From: Actinomycetota bacterium | GTDB taxonomy: Bacteria; Actinomycetota; Acidimicrobiia; IMCC26256; PALSA-555 | Length of the DNA stretch: 58,498 bases | NCBI GenBank assembly: GCA_016870595.1 | Contig: VGBI01000006.1 | Span: 1-58,498, forward strand | Direction of reading: 5' to 3' | In this document: positions 33,948 through 41,445 of the stretch, piece by piece | How the letters are laid out: each line of letters starts with the position of its first letter | Position numbering within the stretch: position 1 is the first letter of the stretch | Notes under the pieces: generated by a model | The model's database searches: none | What the model saw: only the letters and a program-made list of their open reading frames with translations | What the model was told of the DNA's origin: nothing | Translations under genes and position numbers: made by a program

Positions 33948-34294
33948 GCGGGCGGGCCCTGGGGACCGGCGTAGTCGGCCTTGCGGGGCCGGACGACCGC
34001 GAAGGTGAGGGGCTCGGGCCCCGCGTCGATCGCGTACTCGGAGTGGGCGGGGATCACGAGGAGGGTGCCGGCGCCGCACGTCACCCCGTCGACGACGGCG
34101 GTGCCCGAGAGGATCACGGTGACCTCGTCCTCGGAGTGGCTGTGCGCGGCGATGTGGTGCCCGGCCGGCACCTCGGTGACGTGCACGTACGGGTTGCCGG
34201 CGAGGCCGTCGGCGACCACCTGGAGCAGGATCGGGTTGCCGTCGCGGACCGGCGCCATCGCCCGGTCCTCGGGCCGGACGATCGTGACGCTCAC
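33944..34294 (-). CDS. Small cupin-domain protein
   Basis: A 116-residue single-domain cupin. A-A-H-S-H-S-E-D-E-V-T-V-I holds the metal His and Glu of motif 1. I-P-A-H-S-E-Y-A-I holds the His of motif 2. It may be a dioxygenase, isomerase or non-catalytic binder; small size alone cannot tell. Both ends overlap neighbours as GTGA (amidohydrolase upstream, HpcH aldolase downstream), so it is clearly part of the same message and probably acts in the same pathway. Confidence 0.85.
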   Translation of the reverse strand: MSVTIVRPEDRAMAPVRDGNPILLQVVADGLAGNPYVHVTEVPAGHHIAAHSHSEDEVTVILSGTAVVDGVTCGAGTLLVIPAHSEYAIDAGPEPLTFAVVRPRKADYAGPQGPPA

Positions 34295-35463
34295 GCCCCC
34301 ACCGCCCCGGGGGCCGGCGCACCGATCCCGTACAGCGCCGCGGCGTTGCGCCAGAGGATCTTCTCGCGCACCTCGGGATCCACGTGACCGAGGCCCCGCT
34401 CGATCGTCTCGGGGATGTTCCCGTAGAGACAGGTGGTGTGGGGGAAGTCGGTCTCGAACAGGATGTTGTCGACGGGGATGACGTCGAGCAGGTGCGTCGG
34501 GGCGATCTGCTCGAACCAGTAGGTGACGTAGACCTGGCGGCGGAACAGCTCCGACGGGAGCAGCGCGTCGTTGCGCTGCCGGCCGGCCCGCGACGCGCCC
34601 AGGTACGAGTAGTCGGCGGCCTCGAGCGCGAACGGGAGCCAGCCCATCCCGCTCTCGACCGACACGAACTTCAGCGTCGGGAACCGCTCGAGCAGTCCGC
34701 AGCTGACGAGGTCGATGCACTGCACGCCGTTCTTCATGAACAGCTCGACCGCGGCGAAGGTCTGGGTCGCGGCGTGACCGTGGGCGGCGATCCGGGCCGG
34801 GGTCATGATCTCGGGCAGCTCCCCCGCGTTGCCGATGTGGAAGTGCACGGGCAGGTTCGCGGCCTGGGCCACCGCCCACATCGGGTCCCAGTGGTGGTCG
34901 CCGAGGTAGGGCAGGCCGTAGCGCTGGGGCTCACCGGTGAACAGGACGCCGCGGGCGCCGCGCGCGACGCAACGCTCGATCTCGGCCACCGTGGCCCCGA
35001 TGTCCCAGAACGGCGTCGCCAGCACCGGCAGCAACCGGGCCGGGTCGGCGGCACACCACTCGATCAGGAAGTCGTTGTAGGCCCGCACGCACCAGAGCTT
35101 GAGCTCGGGGTCGGTGAGGGCGAGGAACTGCTCGCTGCCGAACCCCCCGACGTTGGGGTACAGGACCTGGGCCCGGATGCCGGCCTCGTCGAGGTAGGCG
35201 AGGCGCGCGGTGGCGTCGGTGGCGGCGGGGTGGAGGTCGCCGAAGGTGGGCGGGTACTCGGGCGGGAAGGCCGGCCAGCCCGCGGGGGCGGTCACCCCGG
35301 CGGTGCCGAGCTGGCGGCCGTCGAGGAACCAGGTGTCGCGGCCGTCGTCGGTGCGCACCACGCAGGGCACCCGGTCGGCGAACCGGGCCGGGACCCGGGC
35401 TGTCCAGGTGTCGGGCGGCTCGGTGACGTGGCTGTCGGCGTCGATGATCGTCCCGGTGGTCAT
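34291..35463 (-). CDS. Amidohydrolase family protein (PF04909 type), first gene of a nine-gene group
   Basis: A 390-residue TIM-barrel metal-dependent hydrolase or decarboxylase. Metal-site residues: I-D-A-D-S-H-V-T-E-P near the N-terminus, V-H-F-H-I-G-N in the barrel, F-E-T-D-F-P-H near the C-terminus. It ends with N-A-A-A-L-Y-G-I. In characterised relatives the fold decarboxylates aromatic or muconate-type acids or opens lactones and amides. The ATG has TAGGCT 6 nt upstream, the best promoter for the group that runs to the P450 at 25460. Substrate unknown. Confidence 0.88.
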   Translation of the reverse strand: MTTGTIIDADSHVTEPPDTWTARVPARFADRVPCVVRTDDGRDTWFLDGRQLGTAGVTAPAGWPAFPPEYPPTFGDLHPAATDATARLAYLDEAGIRAQVLYPNVGGFGSEQFLALTDPELKLWCVRAYNDFLIEWCAADPARLLPVLATPFWDIGATVAEIERCVARGARGVLFTGEPQRYGLPYLGDHHWDPMWAVAQAANLPVHFHIGNAGELPEIMTPARIAAHGHAATQTFAAVELFMKNGVQCIDLVSCGLLERFPTLKFVSVESGMGWLPFALEAADYSYLGASRAGRQRNDALLPSELFRRQVYVTYWFEQIAPTHLLDVIPVDNILFETDFPHTTCLYGNIPETIERGLGHVDPEVREKILWRNAAALYGIGAPAPGAVGA

Positions 35464-35469
35464 GGGCCG

Positions 35470-35475
35470 AGCCTA
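35470..35475 (-). promoter_or_regulatory. Leaderless -10 box (TAGGCT) heading the nine-gene group
   Basis: TAGGCT is 6 nt before the ATG at 35463. The next 85 nt up to the APH-like gene hold no other recognisable signal. Confidence 0.5.
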
Positions 35476-35560
35476 CGCACGGTGGTGGGCCGGGCACACC
35501 TGCCCGCCTCCGCCCGATCCTCGCCTGCGTCCACCGGATCCCGCCCGGTCCTCGCCCGAT

Positions 35561-36925
35561 TCAGGCCCGGAACGGCTGCACCGGGTGGTGTCGGGTCATG
35601 GCCGACCCGGCCGGGCCCAGCTGCTGGTGGGCCCGCCACAGGCGCCGGTGGAACAGCCGCACGAGGACCTCGTCGTGGCGGCCGTCGTCGGCGAGCACGA
35701 ACGCCTCGAGCGCGGCGTCGCCCTCCTGCCAGGTGACGGGCCGGGCCCCGAGCAGGTCGTGCAGGTCGTCGAGGTCGGCGGCGGTGGCGGCGGCCCCGAC
35801 CTCGTCGGCCCGCTGCAGGTGCCGGGCGAGCCGGAACGCGGTGCGCAGTCGGTACTGCTCGAACTCGTCGGCCGCGGTGATCGACCGGAGCTGTGCCACG
35901 AGATGGGCGCCCGCCACCGCCAACGGCGACACCGTCGCGTCGGGCAGCGCCACCGGCTCGAGCCCGATCCCCAGGATCTCGGCGAGCGCCTCGACCGCGA
36001 ACAGGTTGGTCTCGCAGCACCACTGCAGGTTGGTCATGTAGTCGGATCCGGGGGCCGGGTCGGCCAGTGCGGCGTGGAACGCGAGCTGGTTGCTCAGGGT
36101 GAACGCGAAGTGGTGGTGCTGCACCGCCCGGAGGTCGACCGGCACGCCCCCGCGCGCCTCGTACACCGCGTAGAGCCGCTCCATGTCGCCGTAGTGGAGG
36201 ATCGAGTCGCGCTGGCGGAACCCGGCGAGGTCCATCATCGGGTCGCCGACGTGCGCGAGCTCGAGGTCGAGTACGGCCACGAGGCGTCCGTCGGCGTGGT
36301 GGAGCTGCCCCGAGTCCCACACCACCACCGACTCCCGCCCCTGCGGGTCGAGCGGGTTGCGCCGGAGCCAGCCCAGGCAGAACTCGAGGAAGGGGTCGGG
36401 CCGCCGCTTGTGCGCGCGGTACACCCGCTCGTAGCGGTCGACGCCGACCGAGGCCGGGGTGCACCGGGTGTCGGCCGGCCCCGCGCCGGCGTGGTCGATC
36501 CCGGCCGCGACGAACGGAGCCGGGTCGAGCGCGTGGATCGCCGCGAGCACGCCCATGTACTCGTCCATGACGGCGTCGCGGGTGGCCTCGGGCACGCCGT
36601 CGAAGTCGGCCCGGCCCGGCACCCGGTCGGTGACGAACGCGACCGGGTCGTCGCACCACCCGTGGACGGCGGGGACCGGGAGCCCGGCCGCGCGGAGCCC
36701 GGCCTGGGCCGTCATCTCGTGGCGCAGCGGCCACACCCCGGGGATGTCGACCCGCTCGCCCCGCACGCACAGCGCGAGGTGCTCGTCGCCCCGCACGGCG
36801 TCGACGAACCACACCGGGCGCCACCGGGGCTGGCGCACGACCGCGGTGACCTCGGCCCCGAGCCGGTCAGCGACCCAGGCCCGGATGCGGTCCTCGTGAC
36901 CGGCGTCGGCGGCGGGCCGCAGCAC
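35561..36925 (-). CDS. Phosphotransferase (APH-fold) family protein with a degenerate catalytic loop
   Basis: A 454-residue aminoglycoside-phosphotransferase-fold protein of the type found near acyl-CoA dehydrogenase genes. The second lobe has V-L-D-L-E-L-A-H-V-G-D-P-M-M-D-L, matching the metal-binding D-x-E ... G-D-P-x-x-D-L block. The catalytic loop, normally H-G-D-x-x-x-x-N, reads V-W-D-S-G-Q-L-H: the Asp is kept but the His-Gly and the Asn are lost. It may be a weak or altered kinase, or a non-catalytic binder. A C-terminal helical extension (about 300-454) makes it longer than the usual 340-360 residues. GTG start with TAGGGT 6 nt upstream. Confidence 0.82.
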   Translation of the reverse strand: MLRPAADAGHEDRIRAWVADRLGAEVTAVVRQPRWRPVWFVDAVRGDEHLALCVRGERVDIPGVWPLRHEMTAQAGLRAAGLPVPAVHGWCDDPVAFVTDRVPGRADFDGVPEATRDAVMDEYMGVLAAIHALDPAPFVAAGIDHAGAGPADTRCTPASVGVDRYERVYRAHKRRPDPFLEFCLGWLRRNPLDPQGRESVVVWDSGQLHHADGRLVAVLDLELAHVGDPMMDLAGFRQRDSILHYGDMERLYAVYEARGGVPVDLRAVQHHHFAFTLSNQLAFHAALADPAPGSDYMTNLQWCCETNLFAVEALAEILGIGLEPVALPDATVSPLAVAGAHLVAQLRSITAADEFEQYRLRTAFRLARHLQRADEVGAAATAADLDDLHDLLGARPVTWQEGDAALEAFVLADDGRHDEVLVRLFHRRLWRAHQQLGPAGSAMTRHHPVQPFRA

Positions 36926-36931
36926 GGCGCC

Positions 36932-36937
36932 ACCCTA
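36932..36937 (-). promoter_or_regulatory. Leaderless -10 box (TAGGGT)
   Basis: TAGGGT lies 6 nt before the GTG at 36925. Confidence 0.5.
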
Positions 36938-37027
36938 GGCCACCCCGGCCCCGGGACCTCGGGCCCCCCGGGGCCGGACCGTGCACGCCCCGGAGACCCG
37001 CAGGGAACGATCCCGGTCCGTCGGGCG

Positions 37028-37064
37028 TTGTCATATTCGTGTCACCGGCGTCTGGTGTCACCGG
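37028..37064 (+). promoter_or_regulatory. Candidate promoter/operator with GGTGTCACC repeats
   Basis: In the longest gene-free stretch of the window, an A+T-richer patch contains TTGTCA (37028-37033), a fair -35. A direct repeat of GTGTCACCGG follows at 37039-37048 and 37055-37064. The second copy is part of GGTGTCACC, an inverted repeat around one base. This could be an operator for the gene at 37109. The rest of 36938-37108 shows nothing clear. Confidence 0.35.
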
Positions 37065-37108
37065 GTCGCCCGACTCCCGGGCCCGTCCCCGACCGCAGGG
37101 AGCGCACC

Positions 37109-37558
37109 GTGGAGCAGTCCGACCCCGTCGCCGACCCCGCCGAGCCCGTCGCCGCCCCCGTCGACGCCCCGGTGGAGGCGCCGGTCGAGGACGAGTCGGT
37201 GCGCGAGCGCCTGGTCGAGGCGGCGATCGCGGCCGAGCTCGCCACCGGGAAGCGGGAGGAGACCACCGAGGAGGCCCGCCGCCACGTCCTGATCCGGATC
37301 GGGCGCATGGGCGCGGGGGCGGCGCTCGTGCTCCTCGGCGTCGCCATGACCGTGCTCCCCGGACCGGGGCTGCTCACCGTGGCCGCCGGCCTGCTGCTCC
37401 TCAGCCGGGACTTCCCGTGGGCCGCCCGGATGCTCGAGCGGGTCAGGGCCCGCCTGCCCCAGGACGCCGAGGGCCAGACCCACCGGGGGGTGATCGTCGC
37501 GTCGATCGTGCTCGCGGTGCTGAGCGTGGTCGGCAGCGTCGCGATGCTGCTCGGCTGA
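37109..37558 (+). CDS. PGPGW-motif transmembrane protein (TIGR02611-like)
   Basis: A 149-residue protein. The N-terminal about 60 residues are acidic and Pro/Ala/Val-rich, and probably disordered, then helical with many Glu and Arg. Two hydrophobic segments follow (about 75-95, containing V-L-P-G-P-G-L-L-T-V-A-A-G-L, and 127-148). The P-G-P-G segment followed by L-L-L-L-S-R-D-F-P-W-A is the family signature. Function of the family is unknown. GTG start, with AGGGAG about 6 nt upstream. Probably a single-gene unit. Confidence 0.83.
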   Translation: MEQSDPVADPAEPVAAPVDAPVEAPVEDESVRERLVEAAIAAELATGKREETTEEARRHVLIRIGRMGAGAALVLLGVAMTVLPGPGLLTVAAGLLLLSRDFPWAARMLERVRARLPQDAEGQTHRGVIVASIVLAVLSVVGSVAMLLG

Positions 37559-37569
37559 GCCGGTTCGGA

Positions 37570-39108
37570 TCAGCCGGCCGCGCGGAACCGGGGCACCCAC
37601 ACCTCGTCGGTCACCGGGTCGAACACGACCTCCACCGGCAGGTCGACGCGCGCCGCCACCGCCGGGTCGCCCACGAGGTTCCCCGGGACCATCACCCCGC
37701 CGCAGTCGTCGAGCTCGACCACCACCACGGTGTAGGGCACTGCGTCGACCGCGGCTGCGTGCACCGGGTGCGTCACCACCGTGTAGGTGAAGACCCGGCC
37801 CCGGCCCGACGACCCGACCCAGTCGTGCGCCGACGACTGACACCGCGCGCAGAGCGCGTGCGGGAGGTGCCGGAACGTGCCGCAGTCGGTGCAGCGCTGG
37901 ATCACCAGCCGACCCTCACGGGCCGCGGCCCAGAACGGCTCGGTGAGCGGCTCCACCTTCGGCACCGGCATGGTGGCGCCGAAACCCGGTGACGTGGACT
38001 CGCCGCGCAGCTGACGGACCCCCTCGTGCACGAGGCTGAGGCCGTGGATGTAGGCCTCGGCCAGGTTGCCGCCCGCGGTGTTGATCGGCAGCGCGCCGTG
38101 GGGCCACTCGAGGGTGCCGCCCTCCACGAACCCACCCCCCTCGCCCCGGCCGCAGAACCCGAAGTCCTCGATCGTCATGAGCACCTGCCCGGTGAAGTTC
38201 TCGTAGAGCTGGGCGACGTCGATGTCGGCGGGGCCGACCCCGGCCCGGGCGTAGAGGTCGCGGGCGGTGCCGGCCAGGCCCGCCGAGGTCCACAGCGCAC
38301 GGGGTCGGCGCATGCGGTCGCCCCCGTCGCCGGGGGCGAGGCCCTCGGCCGCCCCCGCGATCAGCACCGGTGGCCGCCGGAGGTCGCGGGCCCGGTCGGT
38401 GCGGGTGACGACCACTGCGCACGCACCGTCGCTCTCCTGGCAGCAGTCGAAGAGCCGGTAGGGGTCGGCGATCATGCGCGACCGCTGGTGGTCCTCGAGG
38501 GTCAGGGGTCGACCGTGCATCACTGCGCGGGGGTTGCGCTGCGCGTGCGCGTAGCAGGCCACCGAGATCATCCCGAAGTGCTCGCTGGTGGTGCCGTACT
38601 CGTGCATGTGGCGGCGGGCCTCGAGCGCGTAGCTCTGCGCCGCCGACATCAGCCCGCTCGGCATCGTGAACGCCTCGCGCCCACCCACCGACTCCCCCAC
38701 CTCGGCCCGTGCCGTCCCCGAGCCGACCCGGGCCCGACCGAAGCGGCCGAACTGACCCTGGCAGATCGACCGGTAGCACACGACCACGTCGGCCGAGCCC
38801 GAGGCCACCGCCAACGCCGCGTGGTGCACGACGGCACAGGCCGAGTTGCCCCCGCCCGGGTAGAGCGACACGAAGCGCAGCGCCCCGAGGCCGAGGGCCT
38901 GGGCGACCTCCGACGGGCTGCTGCGCTCGCCCGAGTACACGCAGATCCCGTCGACGTCGGCGAGCGTGAGCCCGGCGTCGGCGACCGCCCGCTGCACCGC
39001 CTCGCAGGCCAGCTCGAACTCGGTGCGGTCGGCGCCGCCCGCCTTCCAGTACTGCGTCTCGCCGATCCCGACGATGCTGGTGCGGTCACGCAGGGGCCAG
39101 GGTTCCAT
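37570..39108 (-). CDS. Thiolase-DUF35 fusion protein
   Basis: A 512-residue protein. Residues 1 to about 370 are an SCP-x/lipid-transfer-type thiolase. C91 in G-G-G-N-S-A-C-A-V sits at the nucleophile position, and A-Q-L-Y-E-N-F-T ... F-G-F-C-G-R-G-E-G-G follows. From about 381 it is a complete DUF35 protein, with P-L-T-E-P-F-W, the zinc ribbon C-T-D-C ... C-A-R-C, and an OB-fold. The thiolase stops soon after R-Q-L-R-G. The last about 25 residues seen in the separate thiolase at 12060 (E-V-A-L-C-S-G-G-G and following) are missing, so an in-frame deletion may have fused two once-overlapping genes. Activity of the thiolase half is uncertain. ATG start, possible TAGAAC box 6 nt upstream. Confidence 0.83.
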   Translation of the reverse strand: MEPWPLRDRTSIVGIGETQYWKAGGADRTEFELACEAVQRAVADAGLTLADVDGICVYSGERSSPSEVAQALGLGALRFVSLYPGGGNSACAVVHHAALAVASGSADVVVCYRSICQGQFGRFGRARVGSGTARAEVGESVGGREAFTMPSGLMSAAQSYALEARRHMHEYGTTSEHFGMISVACYAHAQRNPRAVMHGRPLTLEDHQRSRMIADPYRLFDCCQESDGACAVVVTRTDRARDLRRPPVLIAGAAEGLAPGDGGDRMRRPRALWTSAGLAGTARDLYARAGVGPADIDVAQLYENFTGQVLMTIEDFGFCGRGEGGGFVEGGTLEWPHGALPINTAGGNLAEAYIHGLSLVHEGVRQLRGESTSPGFGATMPVPKVEPLTEPFWAAAREGRLVIQRCTDCGTFRHLPHALCARCQSSAHDWVGSSGRGRVFTYTVVTHPVHAAAVDAVPYTVVVVELDDCGGVMVPGNLVGDPAVAARVDLPVEVVFDPVTDEVWVPRFRAAG

Positions 39109-39118
39109 CCCCGCGTTC

Positions 39119-39124
39119 TAGCAT
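39119..39124 (+). promoter_or_regulatory. Leaderless -10 box (TAGCAT) of the LacI-type gene
   Basis: TAGCAT lies 6 nt before the ATG at 39131. The minus-strand TAGAAC (39120-39115) for the divergent thiolase fusion overlaps it, so a regulator bound here would affect both. Confidence 0.45.
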
Positions 39125-39130
39125 CCGGGC

Positions 39131-40117
39131 ATGCCCCGGAGCCCGGTCCGACTCCGCGAGGTGGCCGAGGCCGCCGGCGTCACCGTCTCGACCGCCTCGC
39201 GCGCGCTGCACCGGCCCGAGCTGGTCCGGCCCGAGACCCGTGAGCGGGTGCAGGCCGCAGCCCGGGCGCTCGGCTAAGTCCCGAACCGCATGGCCCAGGC
39301 CATCGCGACGGACCGGTCGCAGACCATCGCCTTCATCCTCCCCGACCTCCACTACGGACTGTTCCACACCGTGGCCGCCGCCGCCCAGGCCGAGGCCCAC
39401 GCCCGCAAGCACGACCTCGTCGTGGTCGACTCGATGGCCAGCGCCGACCGTGAGGCGGCGCTGATCGAGACGATCGGGGCCTACGCCGACGGCATCATCC
39501 TCCTGTGGCCCCAGGGGCACCACACCCCGTCGGCCGCCGATCCACCGATGGTGGCGATCGGGCGCCCCCTGCCCGGCGCGCACAGCGTGCTGCTCGACCA
39601 GGCCTTCGTCGTGGAGGAGCAGCTGCGCCACCTGCGGGCGCTCGGCCACGAGCGGATCCTGTGGACCGACGGCCCCGACTGGTACTGGGGGGTCCGGGCC
39701 CGCCGCCGCCACGCCCGCCGCCTGGCCCGCGACTACCCGTTCGAGCTCTCGACCCCGGTCGACCTCTCGTACGAGGGGCGACGTGAGATCGCCGAGACCC
39801 TCGACCCGTCGATCACCGCGGTGATGACCATGGTCGACAACCAGGCCCTCGGGGTCATCGCCGGGCTCGCCGACCGGGGCCTGCGGGTCCCCGACGACGT
39901 CAGCGTCATGGGCTGCAACGACGTCATGTGGGCCTACATGGCCAACCCTGCGCTCACCACGCTGCGTTCGCCGTTCCCCGAGATGGGGCGCGCCGCCGTG
40001 AGCCTCCTGCTCGACGCCGAGCCCGCCACCGCCGGGCCCCAGATCGTCGAGACCATGCGCTCCGAACTCGTCGCGCGCCGCTCGACCGCACCGCCCGGCG
40101 GCGCCCCGGCGGTCTGA
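39131..40117 (+). pseudogene. LacI-family regulator interrupted by an in-frame TAA
   Basis: Codons 1-48 encode a good LacI helix-turn-helix (L-R-E-V-A-E-A-A-G-V-T-V-S-T-A-S-R-A-L). Codon 49, in A-L-G-x-V-P-N-R-M-A at the end of the DNA-binding domain, is TAA (39275-39277) where the family almost always has Tyr (TAC). The same frame continues without break through the whole ligand-binding domain (I-A-F-I-L-P-D to residue 328). One C-to-A change would explain it. ATG at 39290 could restart translation and give a ligand-binding domain without DNA contact. Either a recent null mutation or a sequencing error. It was probably the regulator of the divergent thiolase fusion or the SDR behind it. Confidence 0.88.
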
Positions 40118-40188
40118 GCCCGGCCCGGCCTACGCTCCCGGCACCGCGCCGGGCGCCCCGGACCCGGCCGGACCCCGAGGAGTCGTCC

Positions 40189-41034
40189 GTGCCCGAGTCA
40201 ACGTCCTGGCGTCCCGGTGACGCCCTGCTCGCCGACAAGGTCGCCGTGGTCGCCGGTGGCGGCCGGGGCATCGGCGAGGCCACCACCCGCATCCTCGCCG
40301 CCGCCGGTGCCGCGGTCGGCGTCGTCGACGTCGAGGCCGAGCGGGCCGAGGCGGTGGCGGCGTCGCTGCGCGCCGAGGGCGCGACCGCACTGCCGGTCGT
40401 GGCCGACCTCTTCGACGAGGCGGCCTGCGCCGCGGCGATCGGCGCGGTGACTGCCGAGTTCGGTCGGGTCGACGTCCTCGCCAACGTCGCCGGCGGCATG
40501 ACCGGCCTCGCCGAGTGGCGCCACCTCGAGCACTGGTCCACCGAGCAGTGGGACCGGGTGCTGCACCTCAACCTGCGCTACGTGTTCTGGCTGTGCCGGG
40601 CGGTGCTCCCGGGCATGGTCGAGCGGGGCGGCGGCTCGATCGTGAGCGTGACCTCGATCAGCGGGGTGCACGGCGCGCCCAACCACTCGGCGTACGGCGC
40701 GGCCAAGGCCGGGCTGATCCACCTCACCAAGACCCTCGCGGTGGAGTACGGGCGCTTCGGCGTGCGGGTGAACGCGGTGTCGCCCGGTGCGATCGCGACG
40801 CCGGCCACCGACGCCGTGCTGTCGGCTGAGCGCAAGGCCACCCTCGCGGCCGCGACCCCGCTGCAACGTCCGGGCCGGCCCGACGACATCGCTCGGGCCG
40901 TGCTGTACTTCGCGTCGCCGATGTCGGAGTACGTCACCGGCCAGATGCTGCTCGTCGACGGTGGCGTCGGGTCGAAGTTCCCGCTCGGGGGCACCGGCAC
41001 CCACGTGAGCGAGGCCGCGCTCCCGACCGGGTGA
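40189..41034 (+). CDS. SDR family oxidoreductase
   Basis: A 281-residue classical short-chain dehydrogenase. A-G-G-G-R-G-I-G is the cofactor motif, N-V-A-G follows strand 4, S-V-T-S-I-S-G holds the catalytic Ser, and Y-G-A-A-K the Tyr and Lys. The Asp in G-V-V-D-V-E at the end of strand 2 favours NAD. GTG start with GAGGAG at 40177-40182 and a TACGCT box at 40131-40136, so unlike many neighbours it has a leader. It follows the broken LacI gene at 71 nt. Substrate unknown. Confidence 0.9.
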   Translation: MPESTSWRPGDALLADKVAVVAGGGRGIGEATTRILAAAGAAVGVVDVEAERAEAVAASLRAEGATALPVVADLFDEAACAAAIGAVTAEFGRVDVLANVAGGMTGLAEWRHLEHWSTEQWDRVLHLNLRYVFWLCRAVLPGMVERGGGSIVSVTSISGVHGAPNHSAYGAAKAGLIHLTKTLAVEYGRFGVRVNAVSPGAIATPATDAVLSAERKATLAAATPLQRPGRPDDIARAVLYFASPMSEYVTGQMLLVDGGVGSKFPLGGTGTHVSEAALPTG

Positions 41035-41093
41035 GGCCGCCGGGTGAGGCCGCCGGGGCCGCGACCGGTCGGCGTCCGGGCGTCGGCGAGGCC

Positions 41094-41099
41094 TAGGCT
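41094..41099 (+). promoter_or_regulatory. Leaderless -10 box (TAGGCT)
   Basis: TAGGCT lies 7 nt before the GTG at 41107. Confidence 0.5.
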
Positions 41100-41106
41100 C
41101 CGAGCC

Positions 41107-41445
41107 GTGGACATCGAGGAGTTCTACGACGCCGACCCCCGCCGCCGCGCCTCCGAGGAGATCGTGCTCGGCCGGGAGTGGACCGACGCCGACGGCGGCC
41201 GCTACGAGGTGCTGTGGGTGGCCGACACCGGCGAGGTCTACGCCATGTTCGAGCCGGTCGAGCCCATGGCCTCCGACGGGATCGGCGACATCTTCCCCCA
41301 GCACATGCCCACCGAGGCGGTGACGGTCGAGATCCTCGGGACCGTCACCACCCGCGACGACCTCGACGCCCGCTTCGCCGGCTGGGAGGCGGCCATGCCC
41401 GAGCCCGGCAGCATCGCCTGGGTCCGGGCCCGGATCGGCGGATGA
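41107..41445 (+). CDS. Conserved-looking hypothetical protein
   Basis: A 112-residue acidic protein that I do not recognise. It has no signal peptide or membrane segment. Notable parts are E-F-Y-D-A-D-P-R-R-R-A-S-E-E near the N-terminus, then G-R-E-W-T-D-A-D-G-G-R-Y-E-V-L-W-V-A-D-T-G-E-V. The alternating pattern suggests a small beta-rich fold. The GTG start is supported by the TAGGCT box 7 nt upstream. Its TGA overlaps the ATG of the aldo/keto reductase gene (ATGA), so the two are cotranscribed and coupled. Confidence 0.75.
   Translation: MDIEEFYDADPRRRASEEIVLGREWTDADGGRYEVLWVADTGEVYAMFEPVEPMASDGIGDIFPQHMPTEAVTVEILGTVTTRDDLDARFAGWEAAMPEPGSIAWVRARIGG

Noticed and set aside
39275-39277. Recoding of TAA in the LacI gene
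   Set aside because: TAA is not used for selenocysteine or pyrrolysine. A one-base nonsense change or a read error is simpler.
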